The notes beneath the pieces are model-generated. The model did not search any database. It was not told where the DNA came from and saw only the letters and a program-made list of their open reading frames with translations. From positions 67,001 to 131,000 of the forward strand of contig OZ007508.1 in assembly GCA_963931865.1 (NCBI GenBank): 64,000 nucleotides of DNA, given 5' to 3'. This DNA is from Axinella damicornis. Taxonomy: Eukaryota; Porifera; Demospongiae; Axinellida; Axinellidae. Shown piece after piece: positions 1 through 11,109 of the stretch (its first letter is position 1; each line of letters starts with the position of its first letter). The position numbers were made by a program, and so were the translations under genes.

Positions 1-172
1 CACATTATGTGTATCTATGTGGCAAATTACTATGACAGTTAATAGGTCATGCTGAATGCAAAATATACTTGCACTCAAAAAGAAATATGCATGCCCAAGG
101 TATGCTTACATCACACCACAACAGTCACTGCTTGCACTTGAATTTCACAAGCCTACTCTTGTAGCTACTTAC

Positions 173-601
173 CCGCACTTTGGGAGGCACTTTCCTCTTG
201 CCCCGGGTTCCTGAACTATCAGTGCTGCTGCTGCTGCTGGGGGTCACAGAGGAAAGCTGCTTGTCCTCGACAGAAGCAAGACGACTCTCTAGCCCCTCAA
301 GACGGTCGGAAAACGTATCTAGGCGAGAGTTTGCCTTCCTGACTTCTTGCAATATTAGCAGTTGTGTGTCATTACCAGTCGCGGGCCCTGGCGGCTGGAT
401 AGAGGGAGAGCGGTTGGTGATGTCTCGTAGCGGCGGGTTTCCGTTAGGGGACTCGTTTCCGCTGAACAAACGACGGACGACAGTTGAGCTGCTTGCGGTA
501 TTTGGAGACATGTTTGCCACTGTTTCACCCTCTGGACTGGAGAAAAGATCCTCGCTCTCTTCCCCCATGGAGTCCGTAACTGTCGTGATATCACTGGCCA
601 T
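173..601 (-). CDS. Accessory protein of CACTA/EnSpm transposon (first exon, partial)
   Basis: One open exon of 143 codons starts at the ATG at 601 and ends at a good donor (GCGG|GTAAG, exon end about 173). Remaining exons would lie left of the window; if unspliced the frame stops at 125. The protein is acidic and Ser/Thr/Pro-rich at the N-terminus. Around residues 80-115 there is a predicted coiled coil (LQEVRKANSRLDTF then DRLEGLESRLASVEDK), followed by a Ser run and a basic tail (RGKRK). It is divergently transcribed from the transposase at 828, as expected for a second gene of a CACTA element. Family membership is inferred from position; no catalytic motif is seen. Confidence 0.5.
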
Positions 602-686
602 GGTGACGATCAGCTTAACAATAGTACAAGGCACTGGTGAACTGGCTATAGCGCTAGTAAAACAGTACAGAGCAAAGACTGATGAC

Positions 687-768
687 TAGCCCGCCAAAAT
701 CTCAACCATGTACTATTATACTATACTATACTGCATGCACTGATACTTAGCCCGCCAAAATCTCAACC
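687..768. promoter_or_regulatory. Shared promoter of the two transposon genes with a repeated E2F-like site
   Basis: The 226-bp gap between the divergent genes carries a 21-bp direct repeat at 687-707 and 748-768. Its core CCCGCCAAA reads TTTGGCGGG on the other strand, close to the E2F consensus. A short TATACTATAC run lies between the copies. That the repeat is a regulatory site is inference. Confidence 0.4.
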
Positions 769-827
769 GATATTTGGAGAGAAATATCCAAATTTTTGAT
801 GAGCATTAAATAAAGTAAGACGGCGAC

Positions 828-3800
828 ATGGATGAAGTAGACTATCCATCTGCTAAGAGGAGTAAGCCTGACTACAGAGTGTGTGGGCATTGTAACAAAG
901 AGTTAAGTGCGAAGATATATAAGAAGCATAAAAGACTGTACTATGATGCAACTAACAAGTCCTGGGCTAAAGATATAAGTGATGAAGACAACCTGTCAAG
1001 CAGTGAGTTTAGCTCTCTCGATGAATTTGATGTTGCAGTCGGTGACAACACTGATAAACATGCAGACGGTACCAGACAACTCGACCATGACAGCGATGAC
1101 AGCGACTGTAACTGGGAAGAACCGTTAGGCCCTCCAGATGAGAGTGATACCACTGATCAAGGTAGCTATTTAAGTTGTAGTCTATTGAGCTAGACCATTC
1201 TCTCGCAGCACAGGAAGTTCAGGGCGATTTTCCCTATGCCCTGCCCCGAAGGGAATTGTCTAGCTCAGATGACTATGTCGTATATAGCTAAACGTTGACC
1301 GAGGAGAGTTTAGCTACAAGCCGGTTGTGTATTCTTCTCAACTTCAGTAGGTAACGTTCATCATATATATTTTCATGCAGGTTTGGAATTTTGGGTTGAG
1401 AGTGATATGGAGATTGATGAAGATATTCAGATTGAGGGAGCCAATATTCCTCCACCAGATGTGTCATTAGTCCAGGAGAGTCCAGAGAAGGCTGAACTAA
1501 GCATCATTGTCAGGTGGATTATTACTTTGCTTTCCGTTTTTCAAACACAGTTCTTTCTTACCGACAGGGCACTTAAATGGTTGCTAAAATTCCTTTGTGT
1601 GCTCCTACGATTTCTTGGTAGATATTCGACAAAAATTGCTGAACTTGCTGCAAGACTACCTCAATCAGTATATCAGTTGAACCACTCACTTTCAGATGTT
1701 ATTCAAGGTAACACATTCGAGCGGCGAGCTGTTTGTAGGGCCTGTGACTCACTCTACAAATTTAAAGACTGCCTTAAAAGGGTGGGTTCTAGAACGACTG
1801 TGATCCGGTGTGCAAACAAACCATTTAAAAAAACATGCAATGAGTTACTAATGAAGGAGATTATGAGCTCAAGTGGTCATAGGAAATTTTATCCTCACAG
1901 CGTGTTTTGTTTCACGAATTTGATATCCACCTTGCAAGCACTTGTGTTACGTACTGGATTCATGCAGCAATGTGAGTCAACAAGAAAAAGGTTCGCTACG
2001 ACTGGATTGTCTGATGTTTATGACGGAACAATATGGAAAGATTTTCTGATACAAGATCATTCTCCCTTTCTTTCCGAGTGTAACAATTATGGATTACTAC
2101 TCAACATTGATTGGTTGCAACCATACAAACATATAGAATATTCAGTTGGTGTAATGTATCTAGTGATATTGAATCTTCCCCGCTCAATTCGTTTCAAACG
2201 AGAGAATGTCATTCTCATTGGTGTCATTCCTGGACCGTGTGAGCCATCACTTTCAGTGAACAGTTATTTATCTCCGCTTGTATCAGACCTTCTTGGCTTG
2301 TGGAGAGGAGTCCAACTAAGGCAACCAGGAACCGATATCACCACTGTTTTTAGATGTGTGTTGCTTGGGGTTGCTTGTGATCTCCCTGCTGCACGAAAAA
2401 CCTGTGGATTCTTGAGTTATTCTGCAAACCTTGGGTGCTCAAGATGTTTTCAAAACTTTTCACGTGGATTTGCTGTGAGAAATTGTTATGACGACTTTGA
2501 CAGAGACAACTGGGAAATGCGTACCAATAGCCGTCACCGTTCTGACGTAAAGGAAATTCAGAAATGCACTACAAAGACTGCAAGGAGTAAGAAGGAGTCT
2601 GAGCTTGGTTGCCGCTACTCAAGTTTACTTGATCTGCCATACTTCCGCCCTGTTGAAATGCTTTTGATAGACCCAATGCACAATCTTTTTCTGGGAACGG
2701 CAAAACATTTTGCAAGAAATTTGTGGATTGGGAGAAATATGCTTGACACAACTGCACTAGCCAAAATTGAGGAAAGACTAAGAAACACAGTAGTACCAAT
2801 AGGACTCGGTCGACTACCTGTGTCTATAAATGTGGGATGTTTTCTTACTGCAGATCAGTGGAAGAATTGGACTATTTATTTTTCGATGTACTGTTTGGGC
2901 GACCTTTTAACACCACCTCAACTTGAGTGCTGGAGACACTTTGTTTTGGCTTGTAGACGGCTCTGCAAATTTTCAATCACAAATGATGACATCACAATTG
3001 CAGATGCACTTCTACTCAGATTTTGTAAACGAACAGTTCAGCTATATGGTTCTGAGGCCATTACACCCAACATGCACATGCACTGCCACTTAGCATCTTG
3101 CATCAGAGAGTTTGGTCCTATCCACAGTTTTTGGCTGTTTCCTTTTGAACGATACAATGGCATTTTGGAGGGCCAGCCTACTAATAATCGCTCAATTGAA
3201 CTACAGCTAATGCGTCGCTTCCAAAAGGATAACATGCACCTTCATTTGCATCATGAAGCTAAGCAGTGGCCCAATGCTGACCACTTTCTGGATGCACTTC
3301 CTGACTCTCCTTATGACATTTCATCTCCTGTGATCTTTGATGAGTCTGTTGTACCAGGTTCGAAGTCAGTGATTGGATCGTTATCTGCGGACTCAATTGT
3401 CTGCTTGCGCCATCTGTATTCCAAACTGTATCCGGCTTATGACAATCAGTTTCAAGAGGGTCAAATATCTATATCATCTACTTTCAGGAAATATTCTAGC
3501 ATTACATGGCGAGGAAAAAGTCTAACCTCTACCTTAAACAAAAATGCGAAGAATCCATTTGTGTTTGCAGCTCCACCGTTCTCTTTCACTAGTAGCATTC
3601 CTACAGAGTTTGCAGGCGAAGAGAGACTGGCAGAGATTGACTTCTTTTTCATGCATTCTGTCATTCTGCCTGGCACCCAAGAGCCCAAGTCACATCTTCT
3701 AGCATGTGCCAAGTGGCCTATTGTTCACCCAAATCGCTTTTATTTCGGAAAGCCCATTGAAGTGTGGTGCAAGGACATTTATGAACCCCAGGCAGCTAAT

Positions 3801-3899
3801 AGGTTCTTTTTAGCATCAACTATTACTGCACGTGCTATTATCAGCATTGAAAAGGTCTCCAGTGAAAGTGTTCGTATTGCTATACCACTTGTTGAGTGA
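828..3899 (+). CDS. CACTA/EnSpm transposase (tnp2 / Transposase_21 type), apparently intact
   Basis: Two exons, 828-1161 and 1381-3899, join in frame (phase 1) across an intron with CAAG|GTAGCT and CATGCAG|GTTT borders, giving about 950 aa. The N-terminal exon has a CxxC pair (VCGHCNKEL) and then an Asp/Ser-rich acidic stretch, usual for this family. The large exon matches the tnp2-like domain: PRSIRFKRENVILIGVIPGP, then SPLVSDLLGLWRGV, a Cys cluster (GCSRCF), and the DPMHNLFLGTAKHF motif. No stop or frameshift is seen in 838 codons, so the copy may be active or recently so. The ORF lies in a low-GC block unlike the downstream host genes. Assigned from remembered family motifs; no alignment was run. 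Confidence 0.85.
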
Positions 3900-4039
3900 A
3901 TCTTGCTATTATATAATATTATGTGTGTATTTATAACAATGCAGTATGTAAACACTAGTCTAGCTGGTAAGCACGCTTACGGAAGTTAGTAGATTTAAGG
4001 GAAATAATATGAGTACCATGCATGGATACATAGAATTTT

Positions 4040-4470
4040 GCCATGAAACAGGGTATGAAACTTGACATTCAATGCTTGGAAACCTGTTTAGAAACACCAA
4101 GTTTTGGTATAAGTCACAAAACCTGATGTGAAACTTGACAATTCAGCGCATATACAGAAACCCATTTGAAATACCAAGTTTCTGTAAATCATGAAACAGG
4201 GTATGAAACCTGACAATTCCATGCATGGAAACCTATTTAGAAACATCAAGTTTTGATAAATCACAAAACCTGATGTGAAACTTGACAATTCAGTGATACA
4301 GAAACCCATTTGAAAATACCAAGTTTCTGTAAATCATGAAACAGGGTATGAAACCTGACGATTCCATGCATGGAAACCTGTTTAGAAACATCAAGTTTTG
4401 TGAAATCAGGAAACATAACATGAAATTTGAAGTATTGTGCTTACGAAACCCAAATGAAATGTCTGATTAA
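4040..4470. repeat. Subterminal tandem repeat array of the CACTA element
   Basis: About 2.7 copies of a roughly 147-bp unit lie just downstream of the transposase. Within each unit the short words GAAACTTGAC / GAAACCTGAC, GAAACC and CCAAGTTT recur. Dense short subterminal repeats are a hallmark of CACTA elements, where they bind element proteins. No terminal CACTA/TAGTG inverted repeat was identified, so the right boundary is unresolved; the left end probably lies outside the window. Confidence 0.6.
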
Positions 4471-4787
4471 TGTTTCCTGTGTAAATTCCTGACAACAAAT
4501 GTCAAGGAAACTTACTATTTTTTGCTGTGCTAGCTGTGCGTTCTCCTGTGAACATATTAAGTTACCATCCTCCTCCCCATTCAAGTTCAGAAGTGCGGAT
4601 CTTGGAGATAATTATGAGGCTGGAAGTGATCATGGAAATATGAGGATAGAAATGTATTACAGATCTTGGAGATTTGAGGCAAAGAACAATCACTGACACA
4701 ACAGATGAGCGAAGATCATGATTAGAGATTAGAACACACACACACACACAGGTACACATTAAAATCATACACTGTGACGGATAAAAG
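4471..4787. other. Spacer, no gene seen
   Basis: Between the CACTA repeats and the cryptochrome stop codon. It holds a short (CA)n tract at 4735-4750 and no convincing ORF. The right terminus of the CACTA element may lie here. Confidence 0.4.
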
Positions 4788-6785
4788 TTATGCTGCTGAT
4801 TTCATGGGCTGCACACAACACTGTTCGACGTTGCTGGCTTGGTGGATCATGGTCATCACGCTCCGTAGTCTCTCACAGCATAGCGCCCCAGCTGTCCCGT
4901 GATCGACCACAGGATTTGGATAGTGCACACCGATGCGACAACCACTGGCTTCTTGCACACTTAGGGGTGCTGTCCATGGGCAATAGATGTACTCACCTGC
5001 AGGACAGAGTGAAGACAAACAATAGTCAATGGAGTTGCACACCCCGGTTTTCCTCCCAACGACAACAATCAGATTTCAGCACAGCCTCATTCCCAGGCCC
5101 AAGAGAGACAAAAGGGCCTTGTATCCACTGTTCACTCCCATCTGTGCTAAGACTCAGGGGAGGGGCATATGACACTGGAATATCAACATGCCTGGTGACC
5201 TCAGCAATCAAGAGATTGACCAGGATATTACCTGAACTACACACTACTGAAGTCAGTCACACTCCGTCGATGATAGGTAGCAATAGTTGACGTCATGGTT
5301 GTGCGGATATAACACAGTAGACCACATTTTTTCCAAGTTTGCACAAATGGCCTTTTCTTGGGTATGGGCGGGCCTAGGAACGAGGCTAATTTCAGCAGTG
5401 CCTGATTACCCTGGTCTGTCATAGCATGTAACTCTCTTATTCACAATGTAAAACCAAATGCGGCCACCGGATATACTGATGCTGTGTCAGGCCATAGTAA
5501 CAAAATTCATAGTTTCTGGTCACCGCCCGCATTTAAAAAGCCACCACTTGGAGCTTTTTTTATTAATAGAGTTCAAAGGTCGTTGTGCATGCATGCTTCT
5601 GTCAGTTGTCAGTTATCGTGGCTCGTGATGTTTCAGTCTCGGTTAGTATTGCTGCTGGTTTCAAGCCCTGGGCAATCATGGTGGTGCAGGAATGTTGCTC
5701 TCTTGTAGAGTTGTATACTGGAATTCGCGATGGCAGTATTGAAGTTCCGTCTACCAGCAGCCGCCCTTTCGAGTAAGGAAGTTCCTGAAACCTACAAAGA
5801 GCAGCCATTTTCTGTAGTTGTGGCAAGTAAGCAATCAGGCCCCTTTCAGCCATGCAATCTGGCAGCGAAGTTAGGGGAAGTGGCTGCCTTTGGCACTTAC
5901 CTGAAGTTTATGGTCAAGCGGCCTGGGGATTGTGATACGGCGGCGAAAAGGACGCCTATAATAAGGAACGAATATTAATTAAAAAGGGCCGCCCGCCCGC
6001 ATGGAAAATTCGTGACCAGAAACTATGAATTTTGTTACTATGGCCTAACTGTAAAATGTGAATGCATGCAAATCATCCGATTTATGCAGAGCAGGCCACA
6101 GCACGTAGAGTGGATGGGTGGACGCCATCCAAGTTTTGACAGCCGGAAACAATGTGCCCGTCCATCCTACATGCAGCAGCCATTGCGCACAGGTACCGTA
6201 GGCTTCGCTCAGGACCATCTCCGCTGTATGACACATTTCGTCGGACGAAACTGAGGCAAGGAGAAGGCAGCGGTAAGAGCCATCCAGGGTAACAGCAGTG
6301 AGTTTAGATTATTGACTTGCTAGAGGATGGATGCTTGTGGCTGTGACTCCACGGTTAGCATGCCAGAGTTGCACGCACCGTGGAACTCAAAACTAAAATG
6401 TACCACGTGATTTCTAATCAATTTGGATTTTGCAGTTTGCAGAGTTACATGCCAATACGCCCTCGGTAGCACCTTACACACTTAACACTCAGGAAAATTT
6501 CTTCACTCACTGGGAAAGTTCTGCAGCTCTGGAACATAGGCTCGGACATACTGGCCTTGGGGATCAATCTTTTGCCCAAATGTGATAGGACAGTAATGCT
6601 CCACAGGACCTGTATTGGGAGGAGGAAGGAGAGGCAGTGATATACAGCTCACAATGTTGGCTACACAAGCATTGAATTGATGCTCCCTTCTCTTTATTAT
6701 GCACAGAAGCCAGATTTCAGGAAGTACTGTCTCAGAATTTTAGTCATCACTTTCACCAAGAGTGCATGAGTACATGTAGATTGCA

Positions 6786-6816
<31 letters not shown>

Positions 6817-9796
6817 ATCACCACCACCAAGATACTCATGTGCTCGTAAACTGCACTGAACATGAACAATGAAGCCAATCATGGGAAGGGATCACGAACT
6901 GAACATACCCATTGAGTGATGTGAGTCAGCAATCATAACACAATTAGACATTGCATATTGCGTGTGGTTGGCGAAACTTTCATGTCCATCACACACTGTT
7001 TTGATAACTACCATCTGTACCCAAGATCTAAATTCTGTTGAACTACAGGCGCAGAAGTTCAGGTAACCAATCAAGAGCTAACTAAGAGTTGGCATACACC
7101 ACTATGAGGTCACAGCACTCACACCCTCCCCCTCACCAGTAAAGAATGCTGAGCAAGAGCTCCTCATCCAGCACCCACAAGAGACACTGGGTTCGAAGTC
7201 CAACATCAGCTCCTCAAATGTGTCCTTGCCCTGTACCCAGCTGATCCACAGGTCTCCACGTGTCAGGAACGTTGCAACCGACTCTCTGTGGGTGAACAAT
7301 GGGGACAGTGAACCAACAGTGTCTGCAGGTTAGATGAGAGCATACCACTACAGCATAACCAGCTGCAAAAGCAATACTTCAGGGCACACTGCCTTCCCAC
7401 CCATCCTATAAGGGTTGCTTCCTACTGGTAAGATTACTGGTTAGGCACTTGGGTAAGGCCAGCACATGTTACACAACTTTCAGCAACTGTTTACCTACTC
7501 TACGAGGCATGAGCCTTCCAGAATCAAGATTACATAAGATTCTGCAACACTACCTCAGTCAGGTGCGGCAGCACAGAGCATTACGCACACTTATGCAATG
7601 TTTACTTCCGCCAGGGCTGCCAACCAGCCAACCATGCATACCGCTGTATTCATACAGTTCTGGTACATTCATGAAGCAACCATTAGAGTGGTCTTCTTCA
7701 AAAATTTCCCCGTTGCTTCTTTGAGAAGTGGTAAAGTATGAAAGGCCATTAAAATACTTTGGACCAGTGGTTACACTGTAGCACATTTCTTGACCACATG
7801 CACACTGCATAGCATAACCCATCATTCAGCATTGCACAGCTGACTGTTTCACAACATGCCAGCCAACCTGAGACAGTGGTGTATCCAGCCTTCTTTTCTG
7901 AGCTGCCTCATAGCAGCATCAATCCAGGGATACCCAGTCCGACCCTCCTTCCAGAGTCGGAAGAGGCAGGGGTCCTTCTCCCAGGGCAACTGGAGACAAA
8001 TGGGGTTCTGGCAGTAGCAGTCGAAGTTGGGGACCTGCACACGTGAGAGGGGGAAGCTAATGTGTATTCTAGACTTAACACCATCATTGAGTTTAGTACG
8101 TCATACACAAGAACCCCTCCACTCACCTGTGCTGAAACAATGAAGTAGAACTCCCTCTGAAGCAACTTTGATGTGACCTCTCTGACAAGATGTTCCAGGG
8201 CTGGATTGCTCTTGGCGCACCACTTCACTTTCCATAGGAAGTAACGCACTGACAGACACCCAAACCTGACATAAGGGCTCAGAGATGTCTTGTCAAATAG
8301 CAGATCCACCTAACGGGGAGGACAGAGAGACAGTGTCAAGGGGGGTTGACACACAGGCCAATTTGCACTCTCGAAAATATACTTACAGGGTTGGAGGAGG
8401 GTCGACTTCTCAGCTGGCAGTAGATTGGTAACTTCCTTAGTGCCTCACTCTCGCCGCCAATCCAGTGGTTGGTGTACAAGCTCTCTCCTGGGAAGCCCAG
8501 CTCTGCCAAAGTGGGAATTCTGGAACAGCAGATGTAAAGCACATCACAACCTTTGCCGGACAGTGTTCATATCTGATCACAAACCAAGGCAGCAGGGCCA
8601 CTCACCTATAGTCATTGCCCTGCACATCGTCCTCGCAGGTGAGGAGCTTGGTGATGGCTAGTTCTGGTGAGTTGATGGGGGGCTCAGGTGCCCCAAGCAT
8701 AGGTAGTAGCTCCTTGAACTCTTTGAACGTAGTCACAGGTTGGTCCTTGTTCATCGCCAACACCTTGCTGACGTTGTACAGTGTGTGTGCTGAGAATTTG
8801 TGTACCTGCACGGGAGAGCACGAGCACAGTATGATGACACAAGCCGGAATCTACTGCCCACAAGAAGAGCCCACACAGGACAAGTATCCACACAAAACTA
8901 ATCCACTTTCTCAGATCATCACTAAGCTGGCTCCCGAGGATTTCTCCCACTTCACCACCACACATCTCACCTGTATCCTCTTCACTTCAGCCAGTTTCTC
9001 TACCGCCTCCTCCACTATCCGGCTGTGTGGCTCCCCGCTCCTCTGAAATGTAATGCTGGTCACATTCCACTCATCACACAGCTTCTCCAGTTCTGCTACG
9101 GGTTGACCTTGGGCCACAAACAGCCGGGAGTTGAAGGCACGTAAACGCTTGTCTATGTCCTGCAGTGACTCCAGCAGGAATCTCCACCTGGAGAGGGTGG
9201 GAGGGTGAACTACACGGGTCACCACCACTTTGCATGGCCAGTATATATCACAACAATGTTCCTTCCACACTGACTGAGTGGACGTCATATCAGAAGCAGC
9301 TTTACCTGCAAGCACCAAACTTCTCAGTGGCAAACCACGGGTCAATGGTGAAGACTGCCCTGAACCTTGTGCCTGGCTCCTGCATGGCACGGTTTAAAGC
9401 AGGGTTGTCATGGATACGCAGAGCACTCATCCTGACCCAGTGCAATGTGGTGGGCGGTTGGCAGAAGCTCTGGCTGGTGTCCGTGCTGTATCCCTCGGAG
9501 CTGGTCTGCAGGAGCTCCAGCTCGTCTCCACTGCTGTTGTAAACACTGTTAGTTGCTGTACGCAGGGGGTGTTTGGAGAGGGAGGTCGTGCAGATTATAT
9601 ACATAATTATTATTTGATAAACTATACGCAACCTTGGCTAAGTACAATAATGAAAGCTGCTGAAAGCATTCTTGAATTGTCCTGGTTTACAGTATACATA
9701 TTCACCTGAATACATTCCGCTGTAGCTTCCTTCCTCGCTCATCTCTGCACCCGACTCGTCCATTGCTAACTGTTGTGGTTGCAGCAACATGGCCAT
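4788..9796 (-). CDS. CRY: Cryptochrome/photolyase-family flavoprotein with altered DNA-repair residues
   Basis: Ten coding exons with consistent phases: 9706-9796, 9306-9555, 8971-9187, 8606-8805, 8387-8519, 8127-8309, 7868-8034, 7137-7285, 6511-6609, 4788-4996, giving 565 aa. The photolyase domain starts near residue 80 ([23 protein letters not shown]). The FAD domain contains [31 protein letters not shown] and a C-terminal YIYCPW...[11 protein letters not shown] block. The Trp triad positions (W386, W430, W453) are kept. Positions equivalent to E. coli W277, W384 and N378 read Q348, R455 and S449, and the second (6-4)-photolyase His reads E415. These changes argue for a signalling role rather than DNA repair. 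Expected in nucleus or cytoplasm. Intron 9 hosts two MITEs. The first exon is the least certain part. Confidence 0.85.
5082..5388. mobile_element. MITE of the TAGYCTCG family, 9-bp TSD
   Basis: A 307-bp element in intron 9 of the cryptochrome gene. The ends are CAGCCTCATTCCCAGGCC and the reverse complement of TAGCCTCGTTCCTAGGCC. It is flanked by the perfect 9-bp duplication ATTTCAGCA (5073-5081 and 5389-5397). No coding capacity. A 9-bp duplication is typical of Mutator-like elements. Confidence 0.75.
5490..6046. mobile_element. Non-autonomous element with 35-bp inverted repeats
   Basis: Near-perfect inverted ends of about 35 bp, starting AGGCCATAGTAACAAAATTC, flank about 490 bp in cryptochrome intron 9. 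No clear target duplication was found. An internal 82-codon plus-strand ORF (5730-5978) resembles nothing I recognise and could be captured host sequence. Confidence 0.6.
6786..6817. repeat. Poly(C) homopolymer, about 32 bases
   Basis: Uninterrupted C run inside cryptochrome intron 8 (poly(G) on the transcript strand), followed by a CCATCACCACCACC stretch. It can form G-quadruplex or i-motif structures, and its assembled length is unreliable. Confidence 0.8.
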
Positions 9797-10430
9797 CACC
9801 GCTGCTCGCAGGCTAGTCTACAGTTTAACCTCTCATACACTTCTCCTCGCTCTTAAACTGAACACAAAACGCAACTTATCATAATATACAACCGGATCTC
9901 TGCAGCCCACGTCGACGCGTCCATCACTAAGCGTGCATAGTAAATCACAGGTGAGCTGCACGCTCGTTGTATAACAGAATGCAATATAACGTTTTGTACC
10001 CTACACCCGTGCAAAACGTGTTGAGTATTGGATCTACAGAACAATTTGTCACCTGACCAGCCCACACTGGAGTGACAAACTCGGTCTGCACGCACAGATT
10101 TACTGATTGCATAACAGATACGCGTGTCTATAACTCTGAGTGCGTGCTTATAACACTGAGTGCGTGCGTTAGCTAAAGCTCACGCGCAATAGATGGGCAA
10201 GTTATAAAAGCCGGAACGGGAAACGCAACGAAACGAAACGAAACGAAACGAAACGAAACGAAACGAAACGAAACGAAACCGGAAACCACACCCTCCTTCG
10301 CGCAGAAGTACAGTGTGTATCGTGCATGCAATTTGCAAGATGCTTTACTCATCAGCTTATAATTTATAGCTAGATCGCCAGTAGTTAGTCTTGTAGCGTT
10401 TATTAGAGTGCAGGCAGCTGCAGACGGGAG

Positions 10431-10560
10431 ATGGACCCGGTCGAGCCGAAAGTGTACAAGGAGGGGCTGCTCTTCAAGCGCCAACGAGGTCTCCACCAGA
10501 GCAGCACGAAGAAACTGAAGTTCCAGGAGCGATTCATGTGGTTAATGCATGACTTCGACC
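10431..10560 (+). pseudogene. Captured exon: N-terminus of a PH-domain-like protein
   Basis: From ATG 10431 the frame reads MDPVEPKVYKEGLLFKRQRG and then KKLKFQERFMWL, which looks like the first strands of a PH domain (as in Tec kinases or RasGAPs). A possible donor lies near 10539 (CATGTG|GTTAAT), so the true exon edge is uncertain. No partner exon follows before the element ends, so it is probably a fragment rather than a working gene. The parent gene is not in this window. Confidence 0.5.
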
Positions 10561-10631
10561 CCGATAGATCGCAGTCTCGAGGATGGTTGTGCATGCCGTG
10601 GTCTCAGTATGTGCTAGCTGTGAATAAGTCG

Positions 10632-10733
10632 GCCTTCTCACCCCAGCGTTTGTCGCTTGCAGTACTAACGCGGGGAAGGCGTTAGTACTGCGACAAACCG
10701 TGGCTGGGGTGAGAAGGCCTGGGAACGAGGCTA
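10632..10733. mobile_element. Hairpin MITE nested in the Pack-type element
   Basis: Arms beginning GGCCTTCTCACCCCAGCG face their reverse complement around a GTACTAACGC hairpin centre. The right end carries the family terminus GGGAACGAGGCTA; the left end lacks it, and no clear duplication is seen. Confidence 0.5.
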
Positions 10734-11109
10734 TAGTGCTGTTGCAGTGAGAAACAATGCATGTGTTCATTGTAGGGCGTGGTTTCCGGTTTCGTTTCGT
10801 TTCGTTTCGTTTCGTTTCGTTTCGTTTCCCGTTCCGGCTTTTATAACTTGCCCAATAGATGCGAATTGCATTGGGTTCTTTCACTATGGTAGCTGGAAGG
10901 CATTAGCCTACTTCTCCAGTTTTCAGATGCTATGGAATCCAGCTAGCACTTCTAGCACAACCGTTAAACCAGTCTCCAGTTAATGGAATGGTGACTTGCG
11001 AGAGGGAAAAATTTCACAATCAAAATTATATCAGATAGAATTCTACAAGCTACCACTGTCACAGCTCCGACTATAATGCACATCATAGACAACTTGAGTC
11101 CTGAAAATC

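Larger units (their letters stand above)
10196..10852. mobile_element. Pack-type (Mutator-like) transposon carrying a captured exon
   Basis: A 657-bp element with inverted ends starting GGCAAGTTATAAAAGCCGG, each followed by an (AAACG)n / (CGTTT)n array and a GAAACCGGAAACCAC block. It is flanked by the exact 9-bp duplication CAATAGATG (10187-10195 and 10853-10861). Between the arms lies a coding-quality exon for a PH-like domain start, and a second small element (10632-10733) nested inside. Termini, 9-bp duplication and host-like exon fit the Pack-MULE pattern; that label is inference. Confidence 0.7.

Noticed and set aside
4790..5290. 166-codon plus-strand ORF
   Set aside because: Antisense to the cryptochrome last exon and running into a MITE.
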